A stretch of DNA of 64,000 nt, from NCBI GenBank assembly GCA_964429355.1, contig CAYSCH010000002.1, forward strand, positions 1 to 64,000, given 5' to 3'. Of the stretch, positions 17,764-27,275 are shown piece after piece; within the stretch, counting starts at the first letter, position 1; each line of letters starts with the position of its first letter. The notes under the pieces are model-generated. The model was not told the origin of the DNA, searched no databases, and saw nothing but the letters and a program-made list of their open reading frames with translations. The position numbers and the translations under genes were made by a program. The DNA comes from JAAYAY01 sp964429355. GTDB lineage: Bacteria > Planctomycetota > Planctomycetia > Pirellulales > Thermoguttaceae.

Positions 17764-18642
17764 GTGGCACCCGAACTCGAGCTCGTCGTTGACGCCAAAG
17801 CCCTCGTCGGCGAAGGCCCCGTCTGGTATGCCCCGAAACAAGTCCTCTACTGGGTCGACATCGAAGGGGCCGCACTGCACGTGCACGATCCCAACGGCGA
17901 ACCCGACGCGGTCTATCCCGTTGGCTGCCGCGTCGGTGCGGCCGTGCCTCGCAAGTCCGGCGGGATGGTCCTGGCCACCGAAAACGGCTTCGAAGCCTAC
18001 GACTGGGACACAGGCAAGAGAGAACCCATTGCCGACCCGGAGAGCCACCTGCCGAACAACCGTTTCAACGACGGCAAGTGCGACGTTCGCGGACGGTTCT
18101 GGGCCGGCACGATGAGTCTGATCAAAGAAGAGAATGCCGGCAGCTTCTACGTGCTCGAACCGGATCACACCACCCGGCACCTGTTCGGAAATGTCACCAC
18201 CTCGAACGGGCTCGGCTGGAGCCCGGACGGGCGGACCATGTACTACATCGATACGCCCACCCTGCTCGTCGAGGCCTTCGATTTCGACGAAGAGAACGGG
18301 CAGATCAGCAACCGGCGGACCGTTCTCAAATTCCCCGACGGCGTTGGACGCCCCGATGGAATGACAGTCGACGCCGAGGGGATGCTCTGGATCGCCCACT
18401 GGGAAGGCGGGCGGGTCACACGCTGGAATCCGGCCGACGGCTCCCTGCTCCACACCGTGCACGTCCCTGCCGATCGAGTCACTTGCCCCGTTTTCGGCGG
18501 CAAACACCTCGACACGCTCTACATCACAACAGCCCGCATCCGACTGGACGACGAAGCCCTCACCCGTCAGCCCCATGCGGGTGGCCTGTTCGCCCTCCGG
18601 CCAGGAGTCCAGGGCCTGCCGAGCCACGAGTTCAGTGGTTAG
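17764..18642 (+). CDS. SMP-30/gluconolactonase-family protein
   Basis: Six-bladed propeller lactonase of about 292 residues that would open sugar lactones such as gluconolactone. The metal-site glutamate is in LVGEGPVWYAPKQVLYWVDI. The further ligands are in NNRFNDGKCDVRGRFWAGTM and TSNGLGWSPDGRTMYYIDT, and the Asp in FPDGVGRPDGMTVDAEGMLWIAHW. The start is taken as the GTG at 17764 because GGGAGG lies six bases before it; an upstream TTG in the same frame lacks such a site. Confidence 0.88.
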   Translation: MAPELELVVDAKALVGEGPVWYAPKQVLYWVDIEGAALHVHDPNGEPDAVYPVGCRVGAAVPRKSGGMVLATENGFEAYDWDTGKREPIADPESHLPNNRFNDGKCDVRGRFWAGTMSLIKEENAGSFYVLEPDHTTRHLFGNVTTSNGLGWSPDGRTMYYIDTPTLLVEAFDFDEENGQISNRRTVLKFPDGVGRPDGMTVDAEGMLWIAHWEGGRVTRWNPADGSLLHTVHVPADRVTCPVFGGKHLDTLYITTARIRLDDEALTRQPHAGGLFALRPGVQGLPSHEFSG

Positions 18643-18826
18643 TAAGAAGCCCTGACAAAGCGTGGGATTCTTCTACCTGCATGGATGGGCACTATCGGCG
18701 GTTCTGGCAGGCGGCTCCAACAGAAGAGGCGAGTGCGTCCGGGTCCCATCTCGAAGGTCCCGCCGGCACTCGCCACTTGTGATTCGCTTGACTGACTTCA
18801 GGTTATGTCTTCGCGGAGCGCGATAC

Positions 18827-19135
18827 CTACCAACGTCCGCCCCGCCCTCCGCCGCCACCGCCCCGTCGGCCACCACCACCGCCGCCGCGTTCCTCGCGGG
18901 GCCGGGCTTCGTTGACTGTCACGGAACGTCCGCCGACTTTCTGGAGATTCAGCCCTTCAATCGCCGCCTTGCCTTCCTCGTCATTTGACATCTCAACGAA
19001 CGCAAAGCCCCGCGGGCGTCCTGTTTCGCGGTCCATGATGATGCTGACGCTGGTGACGGTGCCGAACGCCGAAAAGGCCTCCCGCAAGTCGTCTTCCGTC
19101 GTATCGTACGACATGTTCCCCACATAAATGTTCAT
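18827..19135 (-). CDS. RNA-binding protein with one RRM and Gly-rich tail
   Basis: A 102-residue protein with a single RNA recognition motif. RNP2 is IYVGNMSY at the N-terminus and RNP1 is GRPRGFAFVEMSND near residue 45. The tail is almost pure Gly and Arg (RGGGGGGRRGGGG-type). This is the layout of small bacterial RRM proteins that bind RNA in cold or stress conditions. The ATG at 19135 has AGGAG ten bases upstream; an upstream TTG in frame is less likely. Confidence 0.9.
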   Translation of the reverse strand: MNIYVGNMSYDTTEDDLREAFSAFGTVTSVSIIMDRETGRPRGFAFVEMSNDEEGKAAIEGLNLQKVGGRSVTVNEARPREERGGGGGGRRGGGGGGRGGRW

Positions 19136-19179
19136 CAAAAACAATCTCCTCAGACATCCGGACAGAACTCAATCCCCGG

Positions 19180-19299
19180 TCACAATCGCAGGTTACGCTG
19201 AGCCGGGTTTCCAATCATCTCAAATTCCTTCTCGGCTTCTTCGTCGAAATCCTCGCCCAGATCGTCGTCGAAGTCTTCATCGAAGTACCCGAGTGCCGT
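19180..19299 (-). pseudogene. Acidic reading-frame remnant without a start
   Basis: On the minus strand a frame reads GYFDEDFDDDLGEDFDEEAE and on to a stop, giving a very acidic peptide of about 38 residues. A stop codon precedes it and no ATG, GTG or TTG lies between. It may be the 3' end of a decayed small acidic protein gene between the isomerase and RRM genes. Confidence 0.3.
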
Positions 19300-19324
19300 T
19301 CACGCAGTCAGAACCGCCCCGCTC

Positions 19325-20290
19325 TCAGTTCAGCAACTCCACCTTGCTGATCTTTCGCTGATCTTCCGCCGCCTTCTCCAGCAGTTGCCGGAAGAGCGTG
19401 CCCATGACAGCGTCCTTGACTTCACCGAACTCCCGGTCACCAGGATCGACCTCGGTGACCTTGATCAGATGGACTCCAAACTGGGTCTCGACGGGCTGGC
19501 TGATCTCCCCGGCCGCCAAGGCAAACGCTGCGTCCGAGAAGGGCTTAACCATCTGATCGCGAGTGAAGAATCCCAGATCGCCCCCTTGCTCCTTGCTCGG
19601 GCACGCTGAGTTCTGCTTGGCGGCTTCCCCGAAATCCGCTCCGCCCACGATTTGCTGGCGGATTGCCGTAATTTTGTCGTTGGCTGCCTTCTTTTCTTCG
19701 GCCGGACTCTCAGGTTCGTACTTCAGCAAGATGTGACTTGCCTTCACCCTCGGCTCACAGAATTCCTTCTTGTGAGCATTGAAATACTCTTCCGCTTTCG
19801 GCTCCGTGACTTCGGGCTTGGCGTACTTCTCCACCGCCAGCTCCGAAGCGATTCGTTCCTTCATCGTCTCCGCAGTCAGCCCCTGCTCCTGAAGAACCCT
19901 GGCCAGTTCCACACCCGCTTCCGCTAGCTCTTTCTTGATCTTCGCAATCGTCTCGTCCACTTCGGTCGCTTCAACTTTGACCCCTTTCGCTGCCACAAAC
20001 TGCACAACCAACCGATTCTGGATCATCGATTCCAGAATCGCCTTGCGAATTGCGGGCATGCTTTCCGGCGGAGCCGTTCTGCCACCCAACTGGCTGCGAA
20101 TCACCCCGTCGAGTTCCGTGCTGGTGATCTTCTCCTCGCCAACGACAGCAACGACCTTTTCGGGCTGCGCAGGAGGCTGGATCTGAAGTGTCTGCACTGG
20201 GGCCGGCGCCGAGGGCGCCTGGGCCCATATGGACATGGAAGACGCGGCAATCGCGGCCATCGCTACACCGCACGCCATCAATTTGGACAT
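19325..20290 (-). CDS. Exported parvulin-type peptidyl-prolyl isomerase (PpiC/SurA-like)
   Basis: A 321-residue folding helper for proteins outside the cytoplasm. It has a signal peptide (about residues 1-24), an Ala/Pro-rich linker, a SurA-like N-terminal helical domain (EKVVAVVGEEKITSTELDGVI onward), then a parvulin domain starting at VKASHILLKYEPES. That domain contains ADFGEAAKQNSACPSKEQGG, LGFFTRDQMVKPFSDAAF and TQFGVHLIKVTEVD. It catalyses cis-trans change at prolines and probably assists secreted or outer-membrane proteins, which are numerous here. Confidence 0.9.
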   Translation of the reverse strand: MSKLMACGVAMAAIAASSMSIWAQAPSAPAPVQTLQIQPPAQPEKVVAVVGEEKITSTELDGVIRSQLGGRTAPPESMPAIRKAILESMIQNRLVVQFVAAKGVKVEATEVDETIAKIKKELAEAGVELARVLQEQGLTAETMKERIASELAVEKYAKPEVTEPKAEEYFNAHKKEFCEPRVKASHILLKYEPESPAEEKKAANDKITAIRQQIVGGADFGEAAKQNSACPSKEQGGDLGFFTRDQMVKPFSDAAFALAAGEISQPVETQFGVHLIKVTEVDPGDREFGEVKDAVMGTLFRQLLEKAAEDQRKISKVELLN

Positions 20291-20549
20291 GATCGAAGTC
20301 TCTTCGGGCAGGAGTAATAAGGCGGGAAAGGGCGACTGATGGGTGCGACCATGGCGTCATCCCCTATGGTCGGCATCCGAAAAAACTGGGCGCCCAAGAG
20401 GCCACCGCGAAGCCCCAACGGCATGCGGTTTCGACACGGGAGGTTCGTTTCGTCGGGGGGCTCCAGCCACCCTAGGTAACACGGCGGAGCCACCCGGCAG
20501 TTTAGCCGCTTTTTGATTGCCAGACAAGTCCTTTGCCCTGGCAGGAGCA

Positions 20550-21587
20550 CTAGCGCCGATACCATTCCAGAATGATTTGCCTGGCATTCTCTGGGGGGGA
20601 TGGGTGACTTACCTGAGCCTGAATTCGCCCGCTCGTTGACGGCGGTGCTGCGACCGCCGGCTCGGAGATTCCACTGGCTGGATGCCGCGGGGCCAACGAA
20701 GACGGCACGGTTGCCACGGTGGGTGAGACAATCGACTGCGACGACGATGCGGCAGTACGGTAGATCAGGTTCGGCTCAGGCCGCTTTCGTGCGGATGAAA
20801 CCAGTGCCGTGGCTGGCGCTTGTGCGGGTGGCGCAATCTCGGGACGCCGAATCTCGGGGAAACCCTGGGCCACCCAGCCCAGCCATGCGTTCTGAAGCGC
20901 TCCCAGATTCTCGCACCCGTAGTGGCGACGCGCCGTCTCCGCCCAGCGCTCCCCCTCCAGGCCATCCTTCAGAAAGGCGAGAAACTTCCCCTTCCCCCCC
21001 TGATGGATAAGGTACTCGCTCAAGGCGAACCCTTGCGCGTAAAGCGGCATAATGTCGTCCGGATACTCCTTCATGGCAAACATCGAGTTGAAGGGAATTC
21101 CTCTTTCAGTCTTGAGGAACTCCACCAGCATCTGCCGGTGTCGCATCTTCTCGCTGACATGTTCGACCGAGGTCGCAGCCCCTTCATCGGCCCAACGCGG
21201 AAGTGGTTGACGGAAGTGACTGGCGAGAATCATGTGCGTGATCTCGTGGGGAAGCACGGAGTCCAGAATCCTCTCGTGCGAACCCTGGATCGACATCCTC
21301 CAGCCGAAGACCTCACCGTGGTCGAAGACGAACGACGTGGCACCCCCCGCTCCCAGTCGCCTTCCCACGTTGACCGTGATCGGGCACCGGTCCGCCCAAC
21401 GGGGCATTTCTTTCCCAAGCCACTCGATGGCAAGTTCCTGCCGGAGTCGTTCGGCCGTATCGCCGTACTGTCTGGCTTGCTGGGAATTGGTGCACTCGAT
21501 GATGAAGTTAGGCGTCTCGTAGCGGGCGCCCATCGAGACGATCAGTGCGAATCCCAGTAGCAGCGTGCGAAAAAAACGAGCTTCCAT
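20550..21587 (-). CDS. Secreted HExxH metallopeptidase-like protein (DUF1570 type)
   Basis: A 345-residue protein with an N-terminal export segment (FFRTLLLGFALIVSMGA). A gluzincin-like zinc site is visible as LPHEITHMILASHF, with a following Glu in RWADEGAAT. This arrangement is seen in planctomycete DUF1570 proteins and the peptidase MA group. After about residue 240 the chain is Pro-, Ser- and Ala-rich and probably disordered. The start at 21587 follows AAGGCGAG; the frame extends 12 codons further upstream. Its substrate is unknown. Confidence 0.75.
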   Translation of the reverse strand: MEARFFRTLLLGFALIVSMGARYETPNFIIECTNSQQARQYGDTAERLRQELAIEWLGKEMPRWADRCPITVNVGRRLGAGGATSFVFDHGEVFGWRMSIQGSHERILDSVLPHEITHMILASHFRQPLPRWADEGAATSVEHVSEKMRHRQMLVEFLKTERGIPFNSMFAMKEYPDDIMPLYAQGFALSEYLIHQGGKGKFLAFLKDGLEGERWAETARRHYGCENLGALQNAWLGWVAQGFPEIRRPEIAPPAQAPATALVSSARKRPEPNLIYRTAASSSQSIVSPTVATVPSSLAPRHPASGISEPAVAAPPSTSGRIQAQVSHPSPPENARQIILEWYRR

Positions 21588-22008
21588 GCTCTCGCCTTGC
21601 TCCATGCATGTCCTGGTAACCACGCGGCTGAATCCTTCCAGTCGTGCGGCAATCGTTCCGAGTCAATTCGGTTCCAGACTTCTCCGCCTGGAACATGCTT
21701 GTGGGCCGACTGTCTGCAAACGGCGGTCCAAAACCTGGAAAAATGCCCCTGCTCGAGGAAACCTGTTTCCAACGCCGGGGAATTCTTGTCCCAGACCGCA
21801 ACCGCGCTTCGTGGGATGGCAACTGCTGCAGACTTACGTTGTAACTTCTACAAGTTCTACCCCACCGCTTTCAAACTGCAAACCCCGATTTCGGCCATTT
21901 TCCTCCTTCCGGTCGTATGGTAGCAAAGCTAGCACCACGCTGAACAACCTGACGAAGTCGGGCTGCTTCTCTCCCGCTACTCCCAGGCCGGCTACCACTC
22001 CCCGCTCG
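21588..22008. other. Intergenic region without a recognised gene
   Basis: About 420 bases between the metallopeptidase-like gene start and the Nudix gene end. Open frames here do not resemble known proteins. It probably holds the promoter and leader of the metallopeptidase-like gene and the end of the Nudix transcript. Confidence 0.5.
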
Positions 22009-22416
22009 TCAACGCCCAGCCTTCAAGCTCGCCAAGATCGTCGCATTGGCTGGAGGAAACGTGTACGCGTCGAGATCGGCAAGGCGAATCCACCGGAACG
22101 GATAACGCGGCAACGACTCCGCATCGACGGGGATTGCGGCAAGAAAATGCAGCCGAAGATTCCTTGGATCGTAGCGATGATCCACGACCGCCAAGGTGCC
22201 CGACACGCGAATGCGGATTCCCGCTTCTTCCAGACATTCGCGGACCGCTGCATCTTCGGGCGACTCGCCGACTTCCATCTTGCCACCGGGAAACTCCCAG
22301 TAGCCGGCCAACACCTGGCCTTCACAACGTTGACCGGCCAGTACGGTTTCCTCTTGTCGAACGACCGCGACGGCAACTTCGATGGGCGGTCGGCTTGCCA
22401 TGGTTCGAAACCACAT
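22009..22416 (-). CDS. Nudix hydrolase, MutT-like
   Basis: A 135-residue hydrolase acting on nucleoside-diphosphate-linked compounds, possibly oxidised dGTP. The full Nudix box is present, GKMEVGESPEDAAVRECLEEAGI, with the REXXEE metal-binding core. The flanking EFPGG and the C-terminal FRWIRLADLDAYTFPPAN fit the MutT group, which cleans oxidised dGTP from the pool. Either the first Met or Met6 may be the start. Confidence 0.88.
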   Translation of the reverse strand: MWFRTMASRPPIEVAVAVVRQEETVLAGQRCEGQVLAGYWEFPGGKMEVGESPEDAAVRECLEEAGIRIRVSGTLAVVDHRYDPRNLRLHFLAAIPVDAESLPRYPFRWIRLADLDAYTFPPANATILASLKAGR

Positions 22417-22499
22417 CGGCCATGTGAGACGTGACAGGAGAGCACTGCTTCAGCGGTGACAACAGTCGCCAAAGTTGCGATCAAGGTTCCCTCGCTCGG

Positions 22500-22931
22500 T
22501 CACTCCTCGGTAACGGTGACTTTCTCCATCACGTCGCCCCGCTCGATCGCGTCGACAACGTCCTGCCCTTCAAGTACACGGCCGAATACGGAGTGTTTTC
22601 GGTCCAGCCAGGGAGTTGGGACGTGGGTAATGAAGAACTGCGACCCATTTGTGTTGGGGCCGGAGTTCGCCATGGAGAGAATCCCAGGCGAGTCGTGCTT
22701 CAGGTCCTTGTGAAATTCATCCTTGAAGGTGTAACCCGGCCCGCCGGTCCCAGTACCCTCAGGGCATCCGCCCTGGATCATGAAGTCGGCTATGACCCGG
22801 TGGAATGTCAGGCCGTCGTAAAAGCCTTGGCCGCACAGTTTTTCGAAATTGGCCACCGTTTTTGGGGCCTTCTCGCTGAACAGCTCAATGCGAATGGTAC
22901 CCTTCTTGGTCGTAAAAGTCGCAACTTTCAT
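22500..22931 (-). CDS. Cyclophilin-type peptidyl-prolyl isomerase
   Basis: A 143-residue cytoplasmic cyclophilin. The active-site segment FYDGLTFHRVIADFMIQGG contains the catalytic Arg. GSQFFITHVPTPWLDRKHSVFG is the second conserved block. No signal peptide is present, unlike the parvulin at 19325-20290. It starts only nine bases after the guaA stop and is probably transcribed with it. Confidence 0.94.
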   Translation of the reverse strand: MKVATFTTKKGTIRIELFSEKAPKTVANFEKLCGQGFYDGLTFHRVIADFMIQGGCPEGTGTGGPGYTFKDEFHKDLKHDSPGILSMANSGPNTNGSQFFITHVPTPWLDRKHSVFGRVLEGQDVVDAIERGDVMEKVTVTEE

Positions 22932-22940
22932 GATTCTTCC

Positions 22941-24488
22941 TTATTCCCACTCGATCGTGGCGGGCGGCTTGGAGCTGATGTCGTAAACCACGCGGTTTAC
23001 GCCGGAGACTTCGTTGATGATACGGGTCGAAATCTTCGCAAGCAAATCGTAGGGCAAGTAGCTCCAGTCGGCGGTCATGAAATCCTCGGTTTCGATGCAC
23101 CGCAGAGCGACCACGTCCTCGTAGGTCCTGGCGTCTCCCATGACGCCCACACTCTGGATCGGGAGCAGCACAACGAACGCCTGCGACGTCTTGCGATAGA
23201 GGCCGGCTCGCTTGATCTCCTCGATCATGATCGCATCGGCATCGCGGAGTGTATCCAGGCGTTCTTTGCACACTTCACCGAGGCAGCGAACCGCCAGCCC
23301 GGGACCCGGGAAGGGGTGCCGCCAGACGATTTCGCTGGGCAGGCCAAGTTCCGCGCCCAACGTTCGAACCTCGTCTTTGAACAGATGGCGGAGCGGCTCG
23401 ATCAGCTTGAAACTCAGATCCGCGGGCAGTCCGCCCACATTATGGTGCAGTTTGATCGTCGCGGCAGGACCGTCCTGAAGGCCTCCGCTTTCGATCACAT
23501 CCGGATAGAGCGTCCCTTGTGCCAGAAACTCGGCGCCTTCGATCCTGACCGCTTCGTCGGCGAAACACTCGATGAACTCGTGGCCGATTCTCCGGCGCTT
23601 CTCTTGGGGATCCTTGATGCCCGCCAAGGTCCTCAAGAACCGTTCCTGAGCCTGAACCACATGGAGGTCCGTCTTGAAGTGGCCGGTGAATTCTTCGATC
23701 ACCGATTTGGCCTCGCCCTTGCGCAGCAGGCCGTTGTCCACCAGAATGCAGGAAAGCTGTTTGCCGATCGCACGGGAGAGGAGAGCTGCCACCACCGAGG
23801 AATCAACCCCCCCCGAAAGCCCGCAGATCACGCGCCGGTCACCCACCCGATGCCGGATCTCCTCGATCGTCTGCTGGGCGAAATCCTCGAGTTTCCAGAG
23901 CCGGGAACAGCCGCAGATGGAGCCCACAAAATTGCCCAGAATCTGCGAGCCCTCGGCGGTGTGTGTGACTTCCGGGTGGAACTGCAGACCGTAGATGGGT
24001 GCGTTGCGATACTGGACGGCAGCGAACGGGCAGGTGTCGGTCTCCGCCAGAGCCTCGAAATTCTCCGAAATCGCCGTGACCTGGTCGCCGTGGCTCATCC
24101 ACACCTCGGTAACCGCAGAAACGCCTTCGAGCAACGTGTTTCCGGCTCTTACGCGGCAATGGGCACGACCGTACTCCCGGCGAGTGGCACTGCGGATCTC
24201 ACCACCGAGGGCTTGGCAGGCCAGTTGCATGCCGTAGCAGATTCCCAGCACCGGAATCCCCAGTCTGAAGATGCCCGGATCGCACATCGGGGCCCCCGCG
24301 GCATACACGCTCGACGGCCCACCTGAGAGAATCAGGCCCTTCGGCGCCAATTCGGCAATCCGATCGGCCGTTATGTCGTGGCGAACAATCTCGCAGTAGA
24401 CCTTCTGCTCGCGGACGCGGCGGGCGATGAGCTGAGCGTACTGGGAGCCAAAATCCAGTACGAGGATCTTTTCGTCGGCAATACGCAT
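22941..24488 (-). CDS. guaA: GMP synthase (glutamine-hydrolysing)
   Basis: Converts XMP to GMP using ATP and glutamine in the cytoplasm, 515 residues, normal length. The N-terminal class I amidotransferase domain has GICYGMQL with the nucleophile Cys and LQFHPEVTHTAEG with the His-Glu pair. The ATP pyrophosphatase domain has the P-loop LSGGVDSSV. The C-terminal dimerisation domain ends in the conserved NRVVYDISSKPPATIEWE. The start MRIADEKILVLDFGSQ at 24488 gives the family's standard N-terminus. A good sigma-70 promoter lies 122 bases upstream. Confidence 0.97.
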   Translation of the reverse strand: MRIADEKILVLDFGSQYAQLIARRVREQKVYCEIVRHDITADRIAELAPKGLILSGGPSSVYAAGAPMCDPGIFRLGIPVLGICYGMQLACQALGGEIRSATRREYGRAHCRVRAGNTLLEGVSAVTEVWMSHGDQVTAISENFEALAETDTCPFAAVQYRNAPIYGLQFHPEVTHTAEGSQILGNFVGSICGCSRLWKLEDFAQQTIEEIRHRVGDRRVICGLSGGVDSSVVAALLSRAIGKQLSCILVDNGLLRKGEAKSVIEEFTGHFKTDLHVVQAQERFLRTLAGIKDPQEKRRRIGHEFIECFADEAVRIEGAEFLAQGTLYPDVIESGGLQDGPAATIKLHHNVGGLPADLSFKLIEPLRHLFKDEVRTLGAELGLPSEIVWRHPFPGPGLAVRCLGEVCKERLDTLRDADAIMIEEIKRAGLYRKTSQAFVVLLPIQSVGVMGDARTYEDVVALRCIETEDFMTADWSYLPYDLLAKISTRIINEVSGVNRVVYDISSKPPATIEWE

Positions 24489-24609
24489 TCCGGGCCCCAA
24501 ACTCCTGACGGTTCGCCTGACGAGGCCCTGTCTCGCCATGAGACAAAGCGTATCCGGCGTCCTAACGGGACACATCGCCCGACGAGGCTGCCCCAGGTGA
24601 AAACGGGTC

Positions 24610-24638
24610 ATTATAGATTGCCTTCGCCCGACCGCCAA
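24610..24638 (-). promoter_or_regulatory. Sigma-70-type promoter of guaA
   Basis: Read on the minus strand: TTGGCG (24638-24633), a 17-base spacer, then TATAAT (24615-24610). The start point would be near 24603, leaving a leader of roughly 115 bases before guaA. The leader shows no purine riboswitch that I can recognise. Confidence 0.7.
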
Positions 24639-24964
24639 GCGGCCCTGAAATAGGCCGGTTTCTATTGAGCTGAGACTCTCGCAAGAAACAGCCAGGGCGA
24701 CCGGCGGGAGCCTGTTTTCCCCCGTGCTGGCGTTCCGCCCGAACGCATTTGTCCGTACAGGCACCAATAAACCTCCCACCTCCTGCAAGGCGAGGCTCGC
24801 CGGTTGCCTCACTGAAAGAAAGCCGGCTTCGGAAGAATGCAGCTTCGCCAACCGCACCGCGATACCACAGCCCCCCCCTTCTCGTCGCTTCCCCAAGGCC
24901 ACCCTGACCCATCCGGGATCATTGGCGCAAACTCTTTTTCACATTCGGCTTGCGACGGAAGCAA

Positions 24965-24993
24965 TTGTGGAGCACCGACGCTCTGATTATAGT
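24965..24993 (+). promoter_or_regulatory. Sigma-70-type promoter of surE
   Basis: TTGTGG (24965-24970), a 17-base spacer and TATAGT (24988-24993), about 64 bases before the surE GTG. The rest of the 568-base region between guaA and surE shows only unconvincing open frames. Confidence 0.6.
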
Positions 24994-25056
24994 GAAAGTT
25001 GCCTCTCAGGAGGGCTTCGACGCCCCAGCCCCCGCGGAACGAAACGGAACAGATCG

Positions 25057-25881
25057 GTGATCATCCTGCTGACCAACGACGACGGGATCTACGCCCCCGG
25101 ATTGGCGGCCCTCCAACGCCAGCTGTCGCTCCTGGGCGATGTCTACGTCGTGGCCCCCGCGACCGAGCAGAGCGGTGTTGGGCACTCGATCACCTATCTG
25201 ACCCCGTTGATCGTCAAGGAGGTCTATATCGACGAGTCCCAGTGGGGTTGGGCCGTCGAGGGAAGTCCCGCCGATTGCGTCAAGATCGCCATTTCGGAGC
25301 TTTGTCCCGCTCGCCCTGAACTGGTTGTCAGTGGTATCAACGGAGGGCTCAACGCGGGGATCAACGTGCTCTACTCCGGCACAGTTGCCGCCGCGATCGA
25401 AGGTGCTTTCTACGGCATCACGAGCGTGGCCGTCTCCCTCGAATACCACGAGCACGCCCAGTTCGACAAGGCCGCCCAAATCGCCCGCTCGCTCATCAAG
25501 CAGATCCTGGAAAACAAAGGGCCAGAGCCTCAACTGTTCAATATGAACATCCCCACCGCCGCCCTCGAGGGCAAGCCTGAGATACGAATCGTGCCGATGG
25601 ACGTCACCCTTTGCGGCGAAGACTACGAAAAACGTACCGATCCGTTCGGACGGCTTTATTACTGGGCAACCGCCTATCCGCCCCCCGCACTGAAAGGCAT
25701 CGACTCCGACCTGGCCTCGCTCAAACAGGGCCATGTCACGCTGACACCCTTGGACTATAACATGACGAAGTTGCCTGTGCTTCAGCAGATGCAGTCGTGG
25801 TCGCTTCAGGCCGACACGTCGGATGACGAGTTGATTGCCGCTGTCCGGGGCCCGGTATTTCGAACCCGACCGAAACGTTGA
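25057..25881 (+). CDS. surE: 5'/3'-nucleotidase SurE
   Basis: Metal-dependent phosphatase that removes phosphate from nucleoside monophosphates, 274 residues. The family starts with the metal-binding ILLTNDDGI, which follows the GTG chosen as start. Other signatures are APATEQSGVGHSITY, GSPADCVKIA and LVVSGINGGLNAGINVLYSGTVAAA. An in-frame extension upstream is open but not conserved-looking, and a promoter at 24965-24993 would lie inside it, which favours the GTG. A lipoprotein gene follows 32 bases downstream. Confidence 0.95.
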   Translation: MIILLTNDDGIYAPGLAALQRQLSLLGDVYVVAPATEQSGVGHSITYLTPLIVKEVYIDESQWGWAVEGSPADCVKIAISELCPARPELVVSGINGGLNAGINVLYSGTVAAAIEGAFYGITSVAVSLEYHEHAQFDKAAQIARSLIKQILENKGPEPQLFNMNIPTAALEGKPEIRIVPMDVTLCGEDYEKRTDPFGRLYYWATAYPPPALKGIDSDLASLKQGHVTLTPLDYNMTKLPVLQQMQSWSLQADTSDDELIAAVRGPVFRTRPKR

Positions 25882-25913
25882 GGCAAACCGTCCGGAAAAT
25901 CAGGAGGATAACC

Positions 25914-26405
25914 ATGCGAGCGCTCGTTTCTGTTGCGATCCTGGTCGTTTTGGGCATGACAGGTTGTTCGGGCGAAGACCCCTTCGACACCGGTCCTACC
26001 CGATCCGCCGCACCCGAAGCTCTCGGAGTCACGACCGACACCGTCGAGTCGGCCGGTGCCCCCGTCGCCAGGCAGGAAGCGTCCAAGCCCGAGACAAATC
26101 GTGTCAAGGCCACACCCGGCGTCACGGGGCGGGGCAATTACGGATCCGGTTTTGGCGGCGGCTTGGGAACAACGTCCCTGTCGACCTATGTCCGTGTGCA
26201 GGAGAAGGCCCCGCTTCTCCAGGTCGAAGAGGCCTTGAACCTCTACAAGGCCTCCAATGGCGAACTTCCCAAGTCCCACGAAGAGTTTATGGAGAAGATC
26301 ATCAAGGCCAACCAGATCAATCTCCCTGAGCTTCAAGAGGGAGACAAGTACATCTATGACCCGCAACTAGGCCAGCTCATGGTCGATAAACAGGTGCCGA
26401 AATAG
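25914..26405 (+). CDS. Small lipoprotein of unknown function
   Basis: A 163-residue protein starting at an ATG after a strong AGGAGG. The leader ends in GMTGC, a fair lipobox, so the mature protein is probably lipid-anchored. A Pro/Ala/Thr-rich linker and a Gly-rich patch (NYGSGFGGGLG) follow. The last 75 residues are a folded-looking domain with APLLQVEEALNLYKASNGELPKSHEEF, a pattern seen in pilin-like and general-secretion-type domains of planctomycetes. It is probably co-transcribed with surE. Confidence 0.65.
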   Translation: MRALVSVAILVVLGMTGCSGEDPFDTGPTRSAAPEALGVTTDTVESAGAPVARQEASKPETNRVKATPGVTGRGNYGSGFGGGLGTTSLSTYVRVQEKAPLLQVEEALNLYKASNGELPKSHEEFMEKIIKANQINLPELQEGDKYIYDPQLGQLMVDKQVPK

Positions 26406-26574
26406 GCGCACCCACGGATGAATAACGGGCCAACGGGAACTGAGAAAGCGATCGCCGCGCAAAGCGGCGTGAAGGAGCGGACTGGAAAGGAGCGAGACGA
26501 ACGAGCGTTTGAGGACGCACGCCGGACTGCTATTGCCTCCGCGGCGTCCTCGCCACCGACCAGGTTTTTCTTCC

Positions 26575-27177
26575 ATGAGACAGCATCTTTTCCCGGTGGT
26601 CATGTTATCGGTCCTGGCCAGCAGCGCCTGGGCCGGTGGCAGTTGGATCTTTCAGCCATCCACCTATAGTCACGATTCCCGGTCTGGCGCGAGAGTCGCA
26701 CAGTATGCCGCCGCGCCCCCCGTCTATGGACCGTCCGACCCAACGTACGAACAGAGTGCCTACATCCACAAGCGAACGTCGCTCTGGGGTGCCGACGGCA
26801 GCGTCGAACGGCGCCACTATGTGGAGACTTGGGGTAAAGGCGAGGCGATTCGCCCTTATGGCGAGTGGGAATATCCGTTCCGCGCCGGCGCCACTCCTTA
26901 TGGCCCTTGGGGTAATCCAAACGGGCCCTGGACGACCCCCTTCGGTTCTTGGGTCAATCCCTATGGCCTGGGCAAGCTTCCCACGCCTCCGTGGTATCCC
27001 TGGTATCCCCACGCGGCGTATCCAGATGCCCCTTATCCGACGCCGTATCCCGGTGTTGCCCATCCGCCGCCCCATGATGGCGCCCACGCGGTAGGACCTT
27101 ACGAAGAACACGCCGAAGGTAGCCCTCCCTCCACATCCGAGCACGGAGATCAAGGAGGCCTGCCCGGCCGACCGTAG
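26575..27177 (+). CDS. Secreted Pro/Tyr/Trp-rich protein
   Basis: A 200-residue protein with a signal peptide (HLFPVVMLSVLASSAWA). The mature part is dominated by Pro, Tyr, Trp and Gly in short repeats such as TPYGPWGNPNGPWTTPFGSW and YPWYPHAAYPDAPYPTPYPG. Such low-complexity aromatic sequence suggests a structural or surface role. I do not recognise a family. The ATG at 26575 is the only start that opens a clean signal peptide; no clear Shine-Dalgarno is seen. Confidence 0.6.
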   Translation: MRQHLFPVVMLSVLASSAWAGGSWIFQPSTYSHDSRSGARVAQYAAAPPVYGPSDPTYEQSAYIHKRTSLWGADGSVERRHYVETWGKGEAIRPYGEWEYPFRAGATPYGPWGNPNGPWTTPFGSWVNPYGLGKLPTPPWYPWYPHAAYPDAPYPTPYPGVAHPPPHDGAHAVGPYEEHAEGSPPSTSEHGDQGGLPGRP

Positions 27178-27275
27178 CTGAAGCCGCCAAGCCTTGGCCC
27201 TTCGACGCAACCTACCCGAAGCCGCCAGGCCTTACGTGATTCCAGGCATCGCCTGCCTGAAGGCTGCTCGCGGGG

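Noticed and set aside
22431..24326. Plus-strand frame of over 600 codons opposite guaA
   Set aside because: GuaA is certain on the other strand; this frame has no recognisable domain.
24489..24620. Purine riboswitch in the guaA leader
   Set aside because: The conserved three-way junction sequences of purine or related riboswitches were not found by eye.
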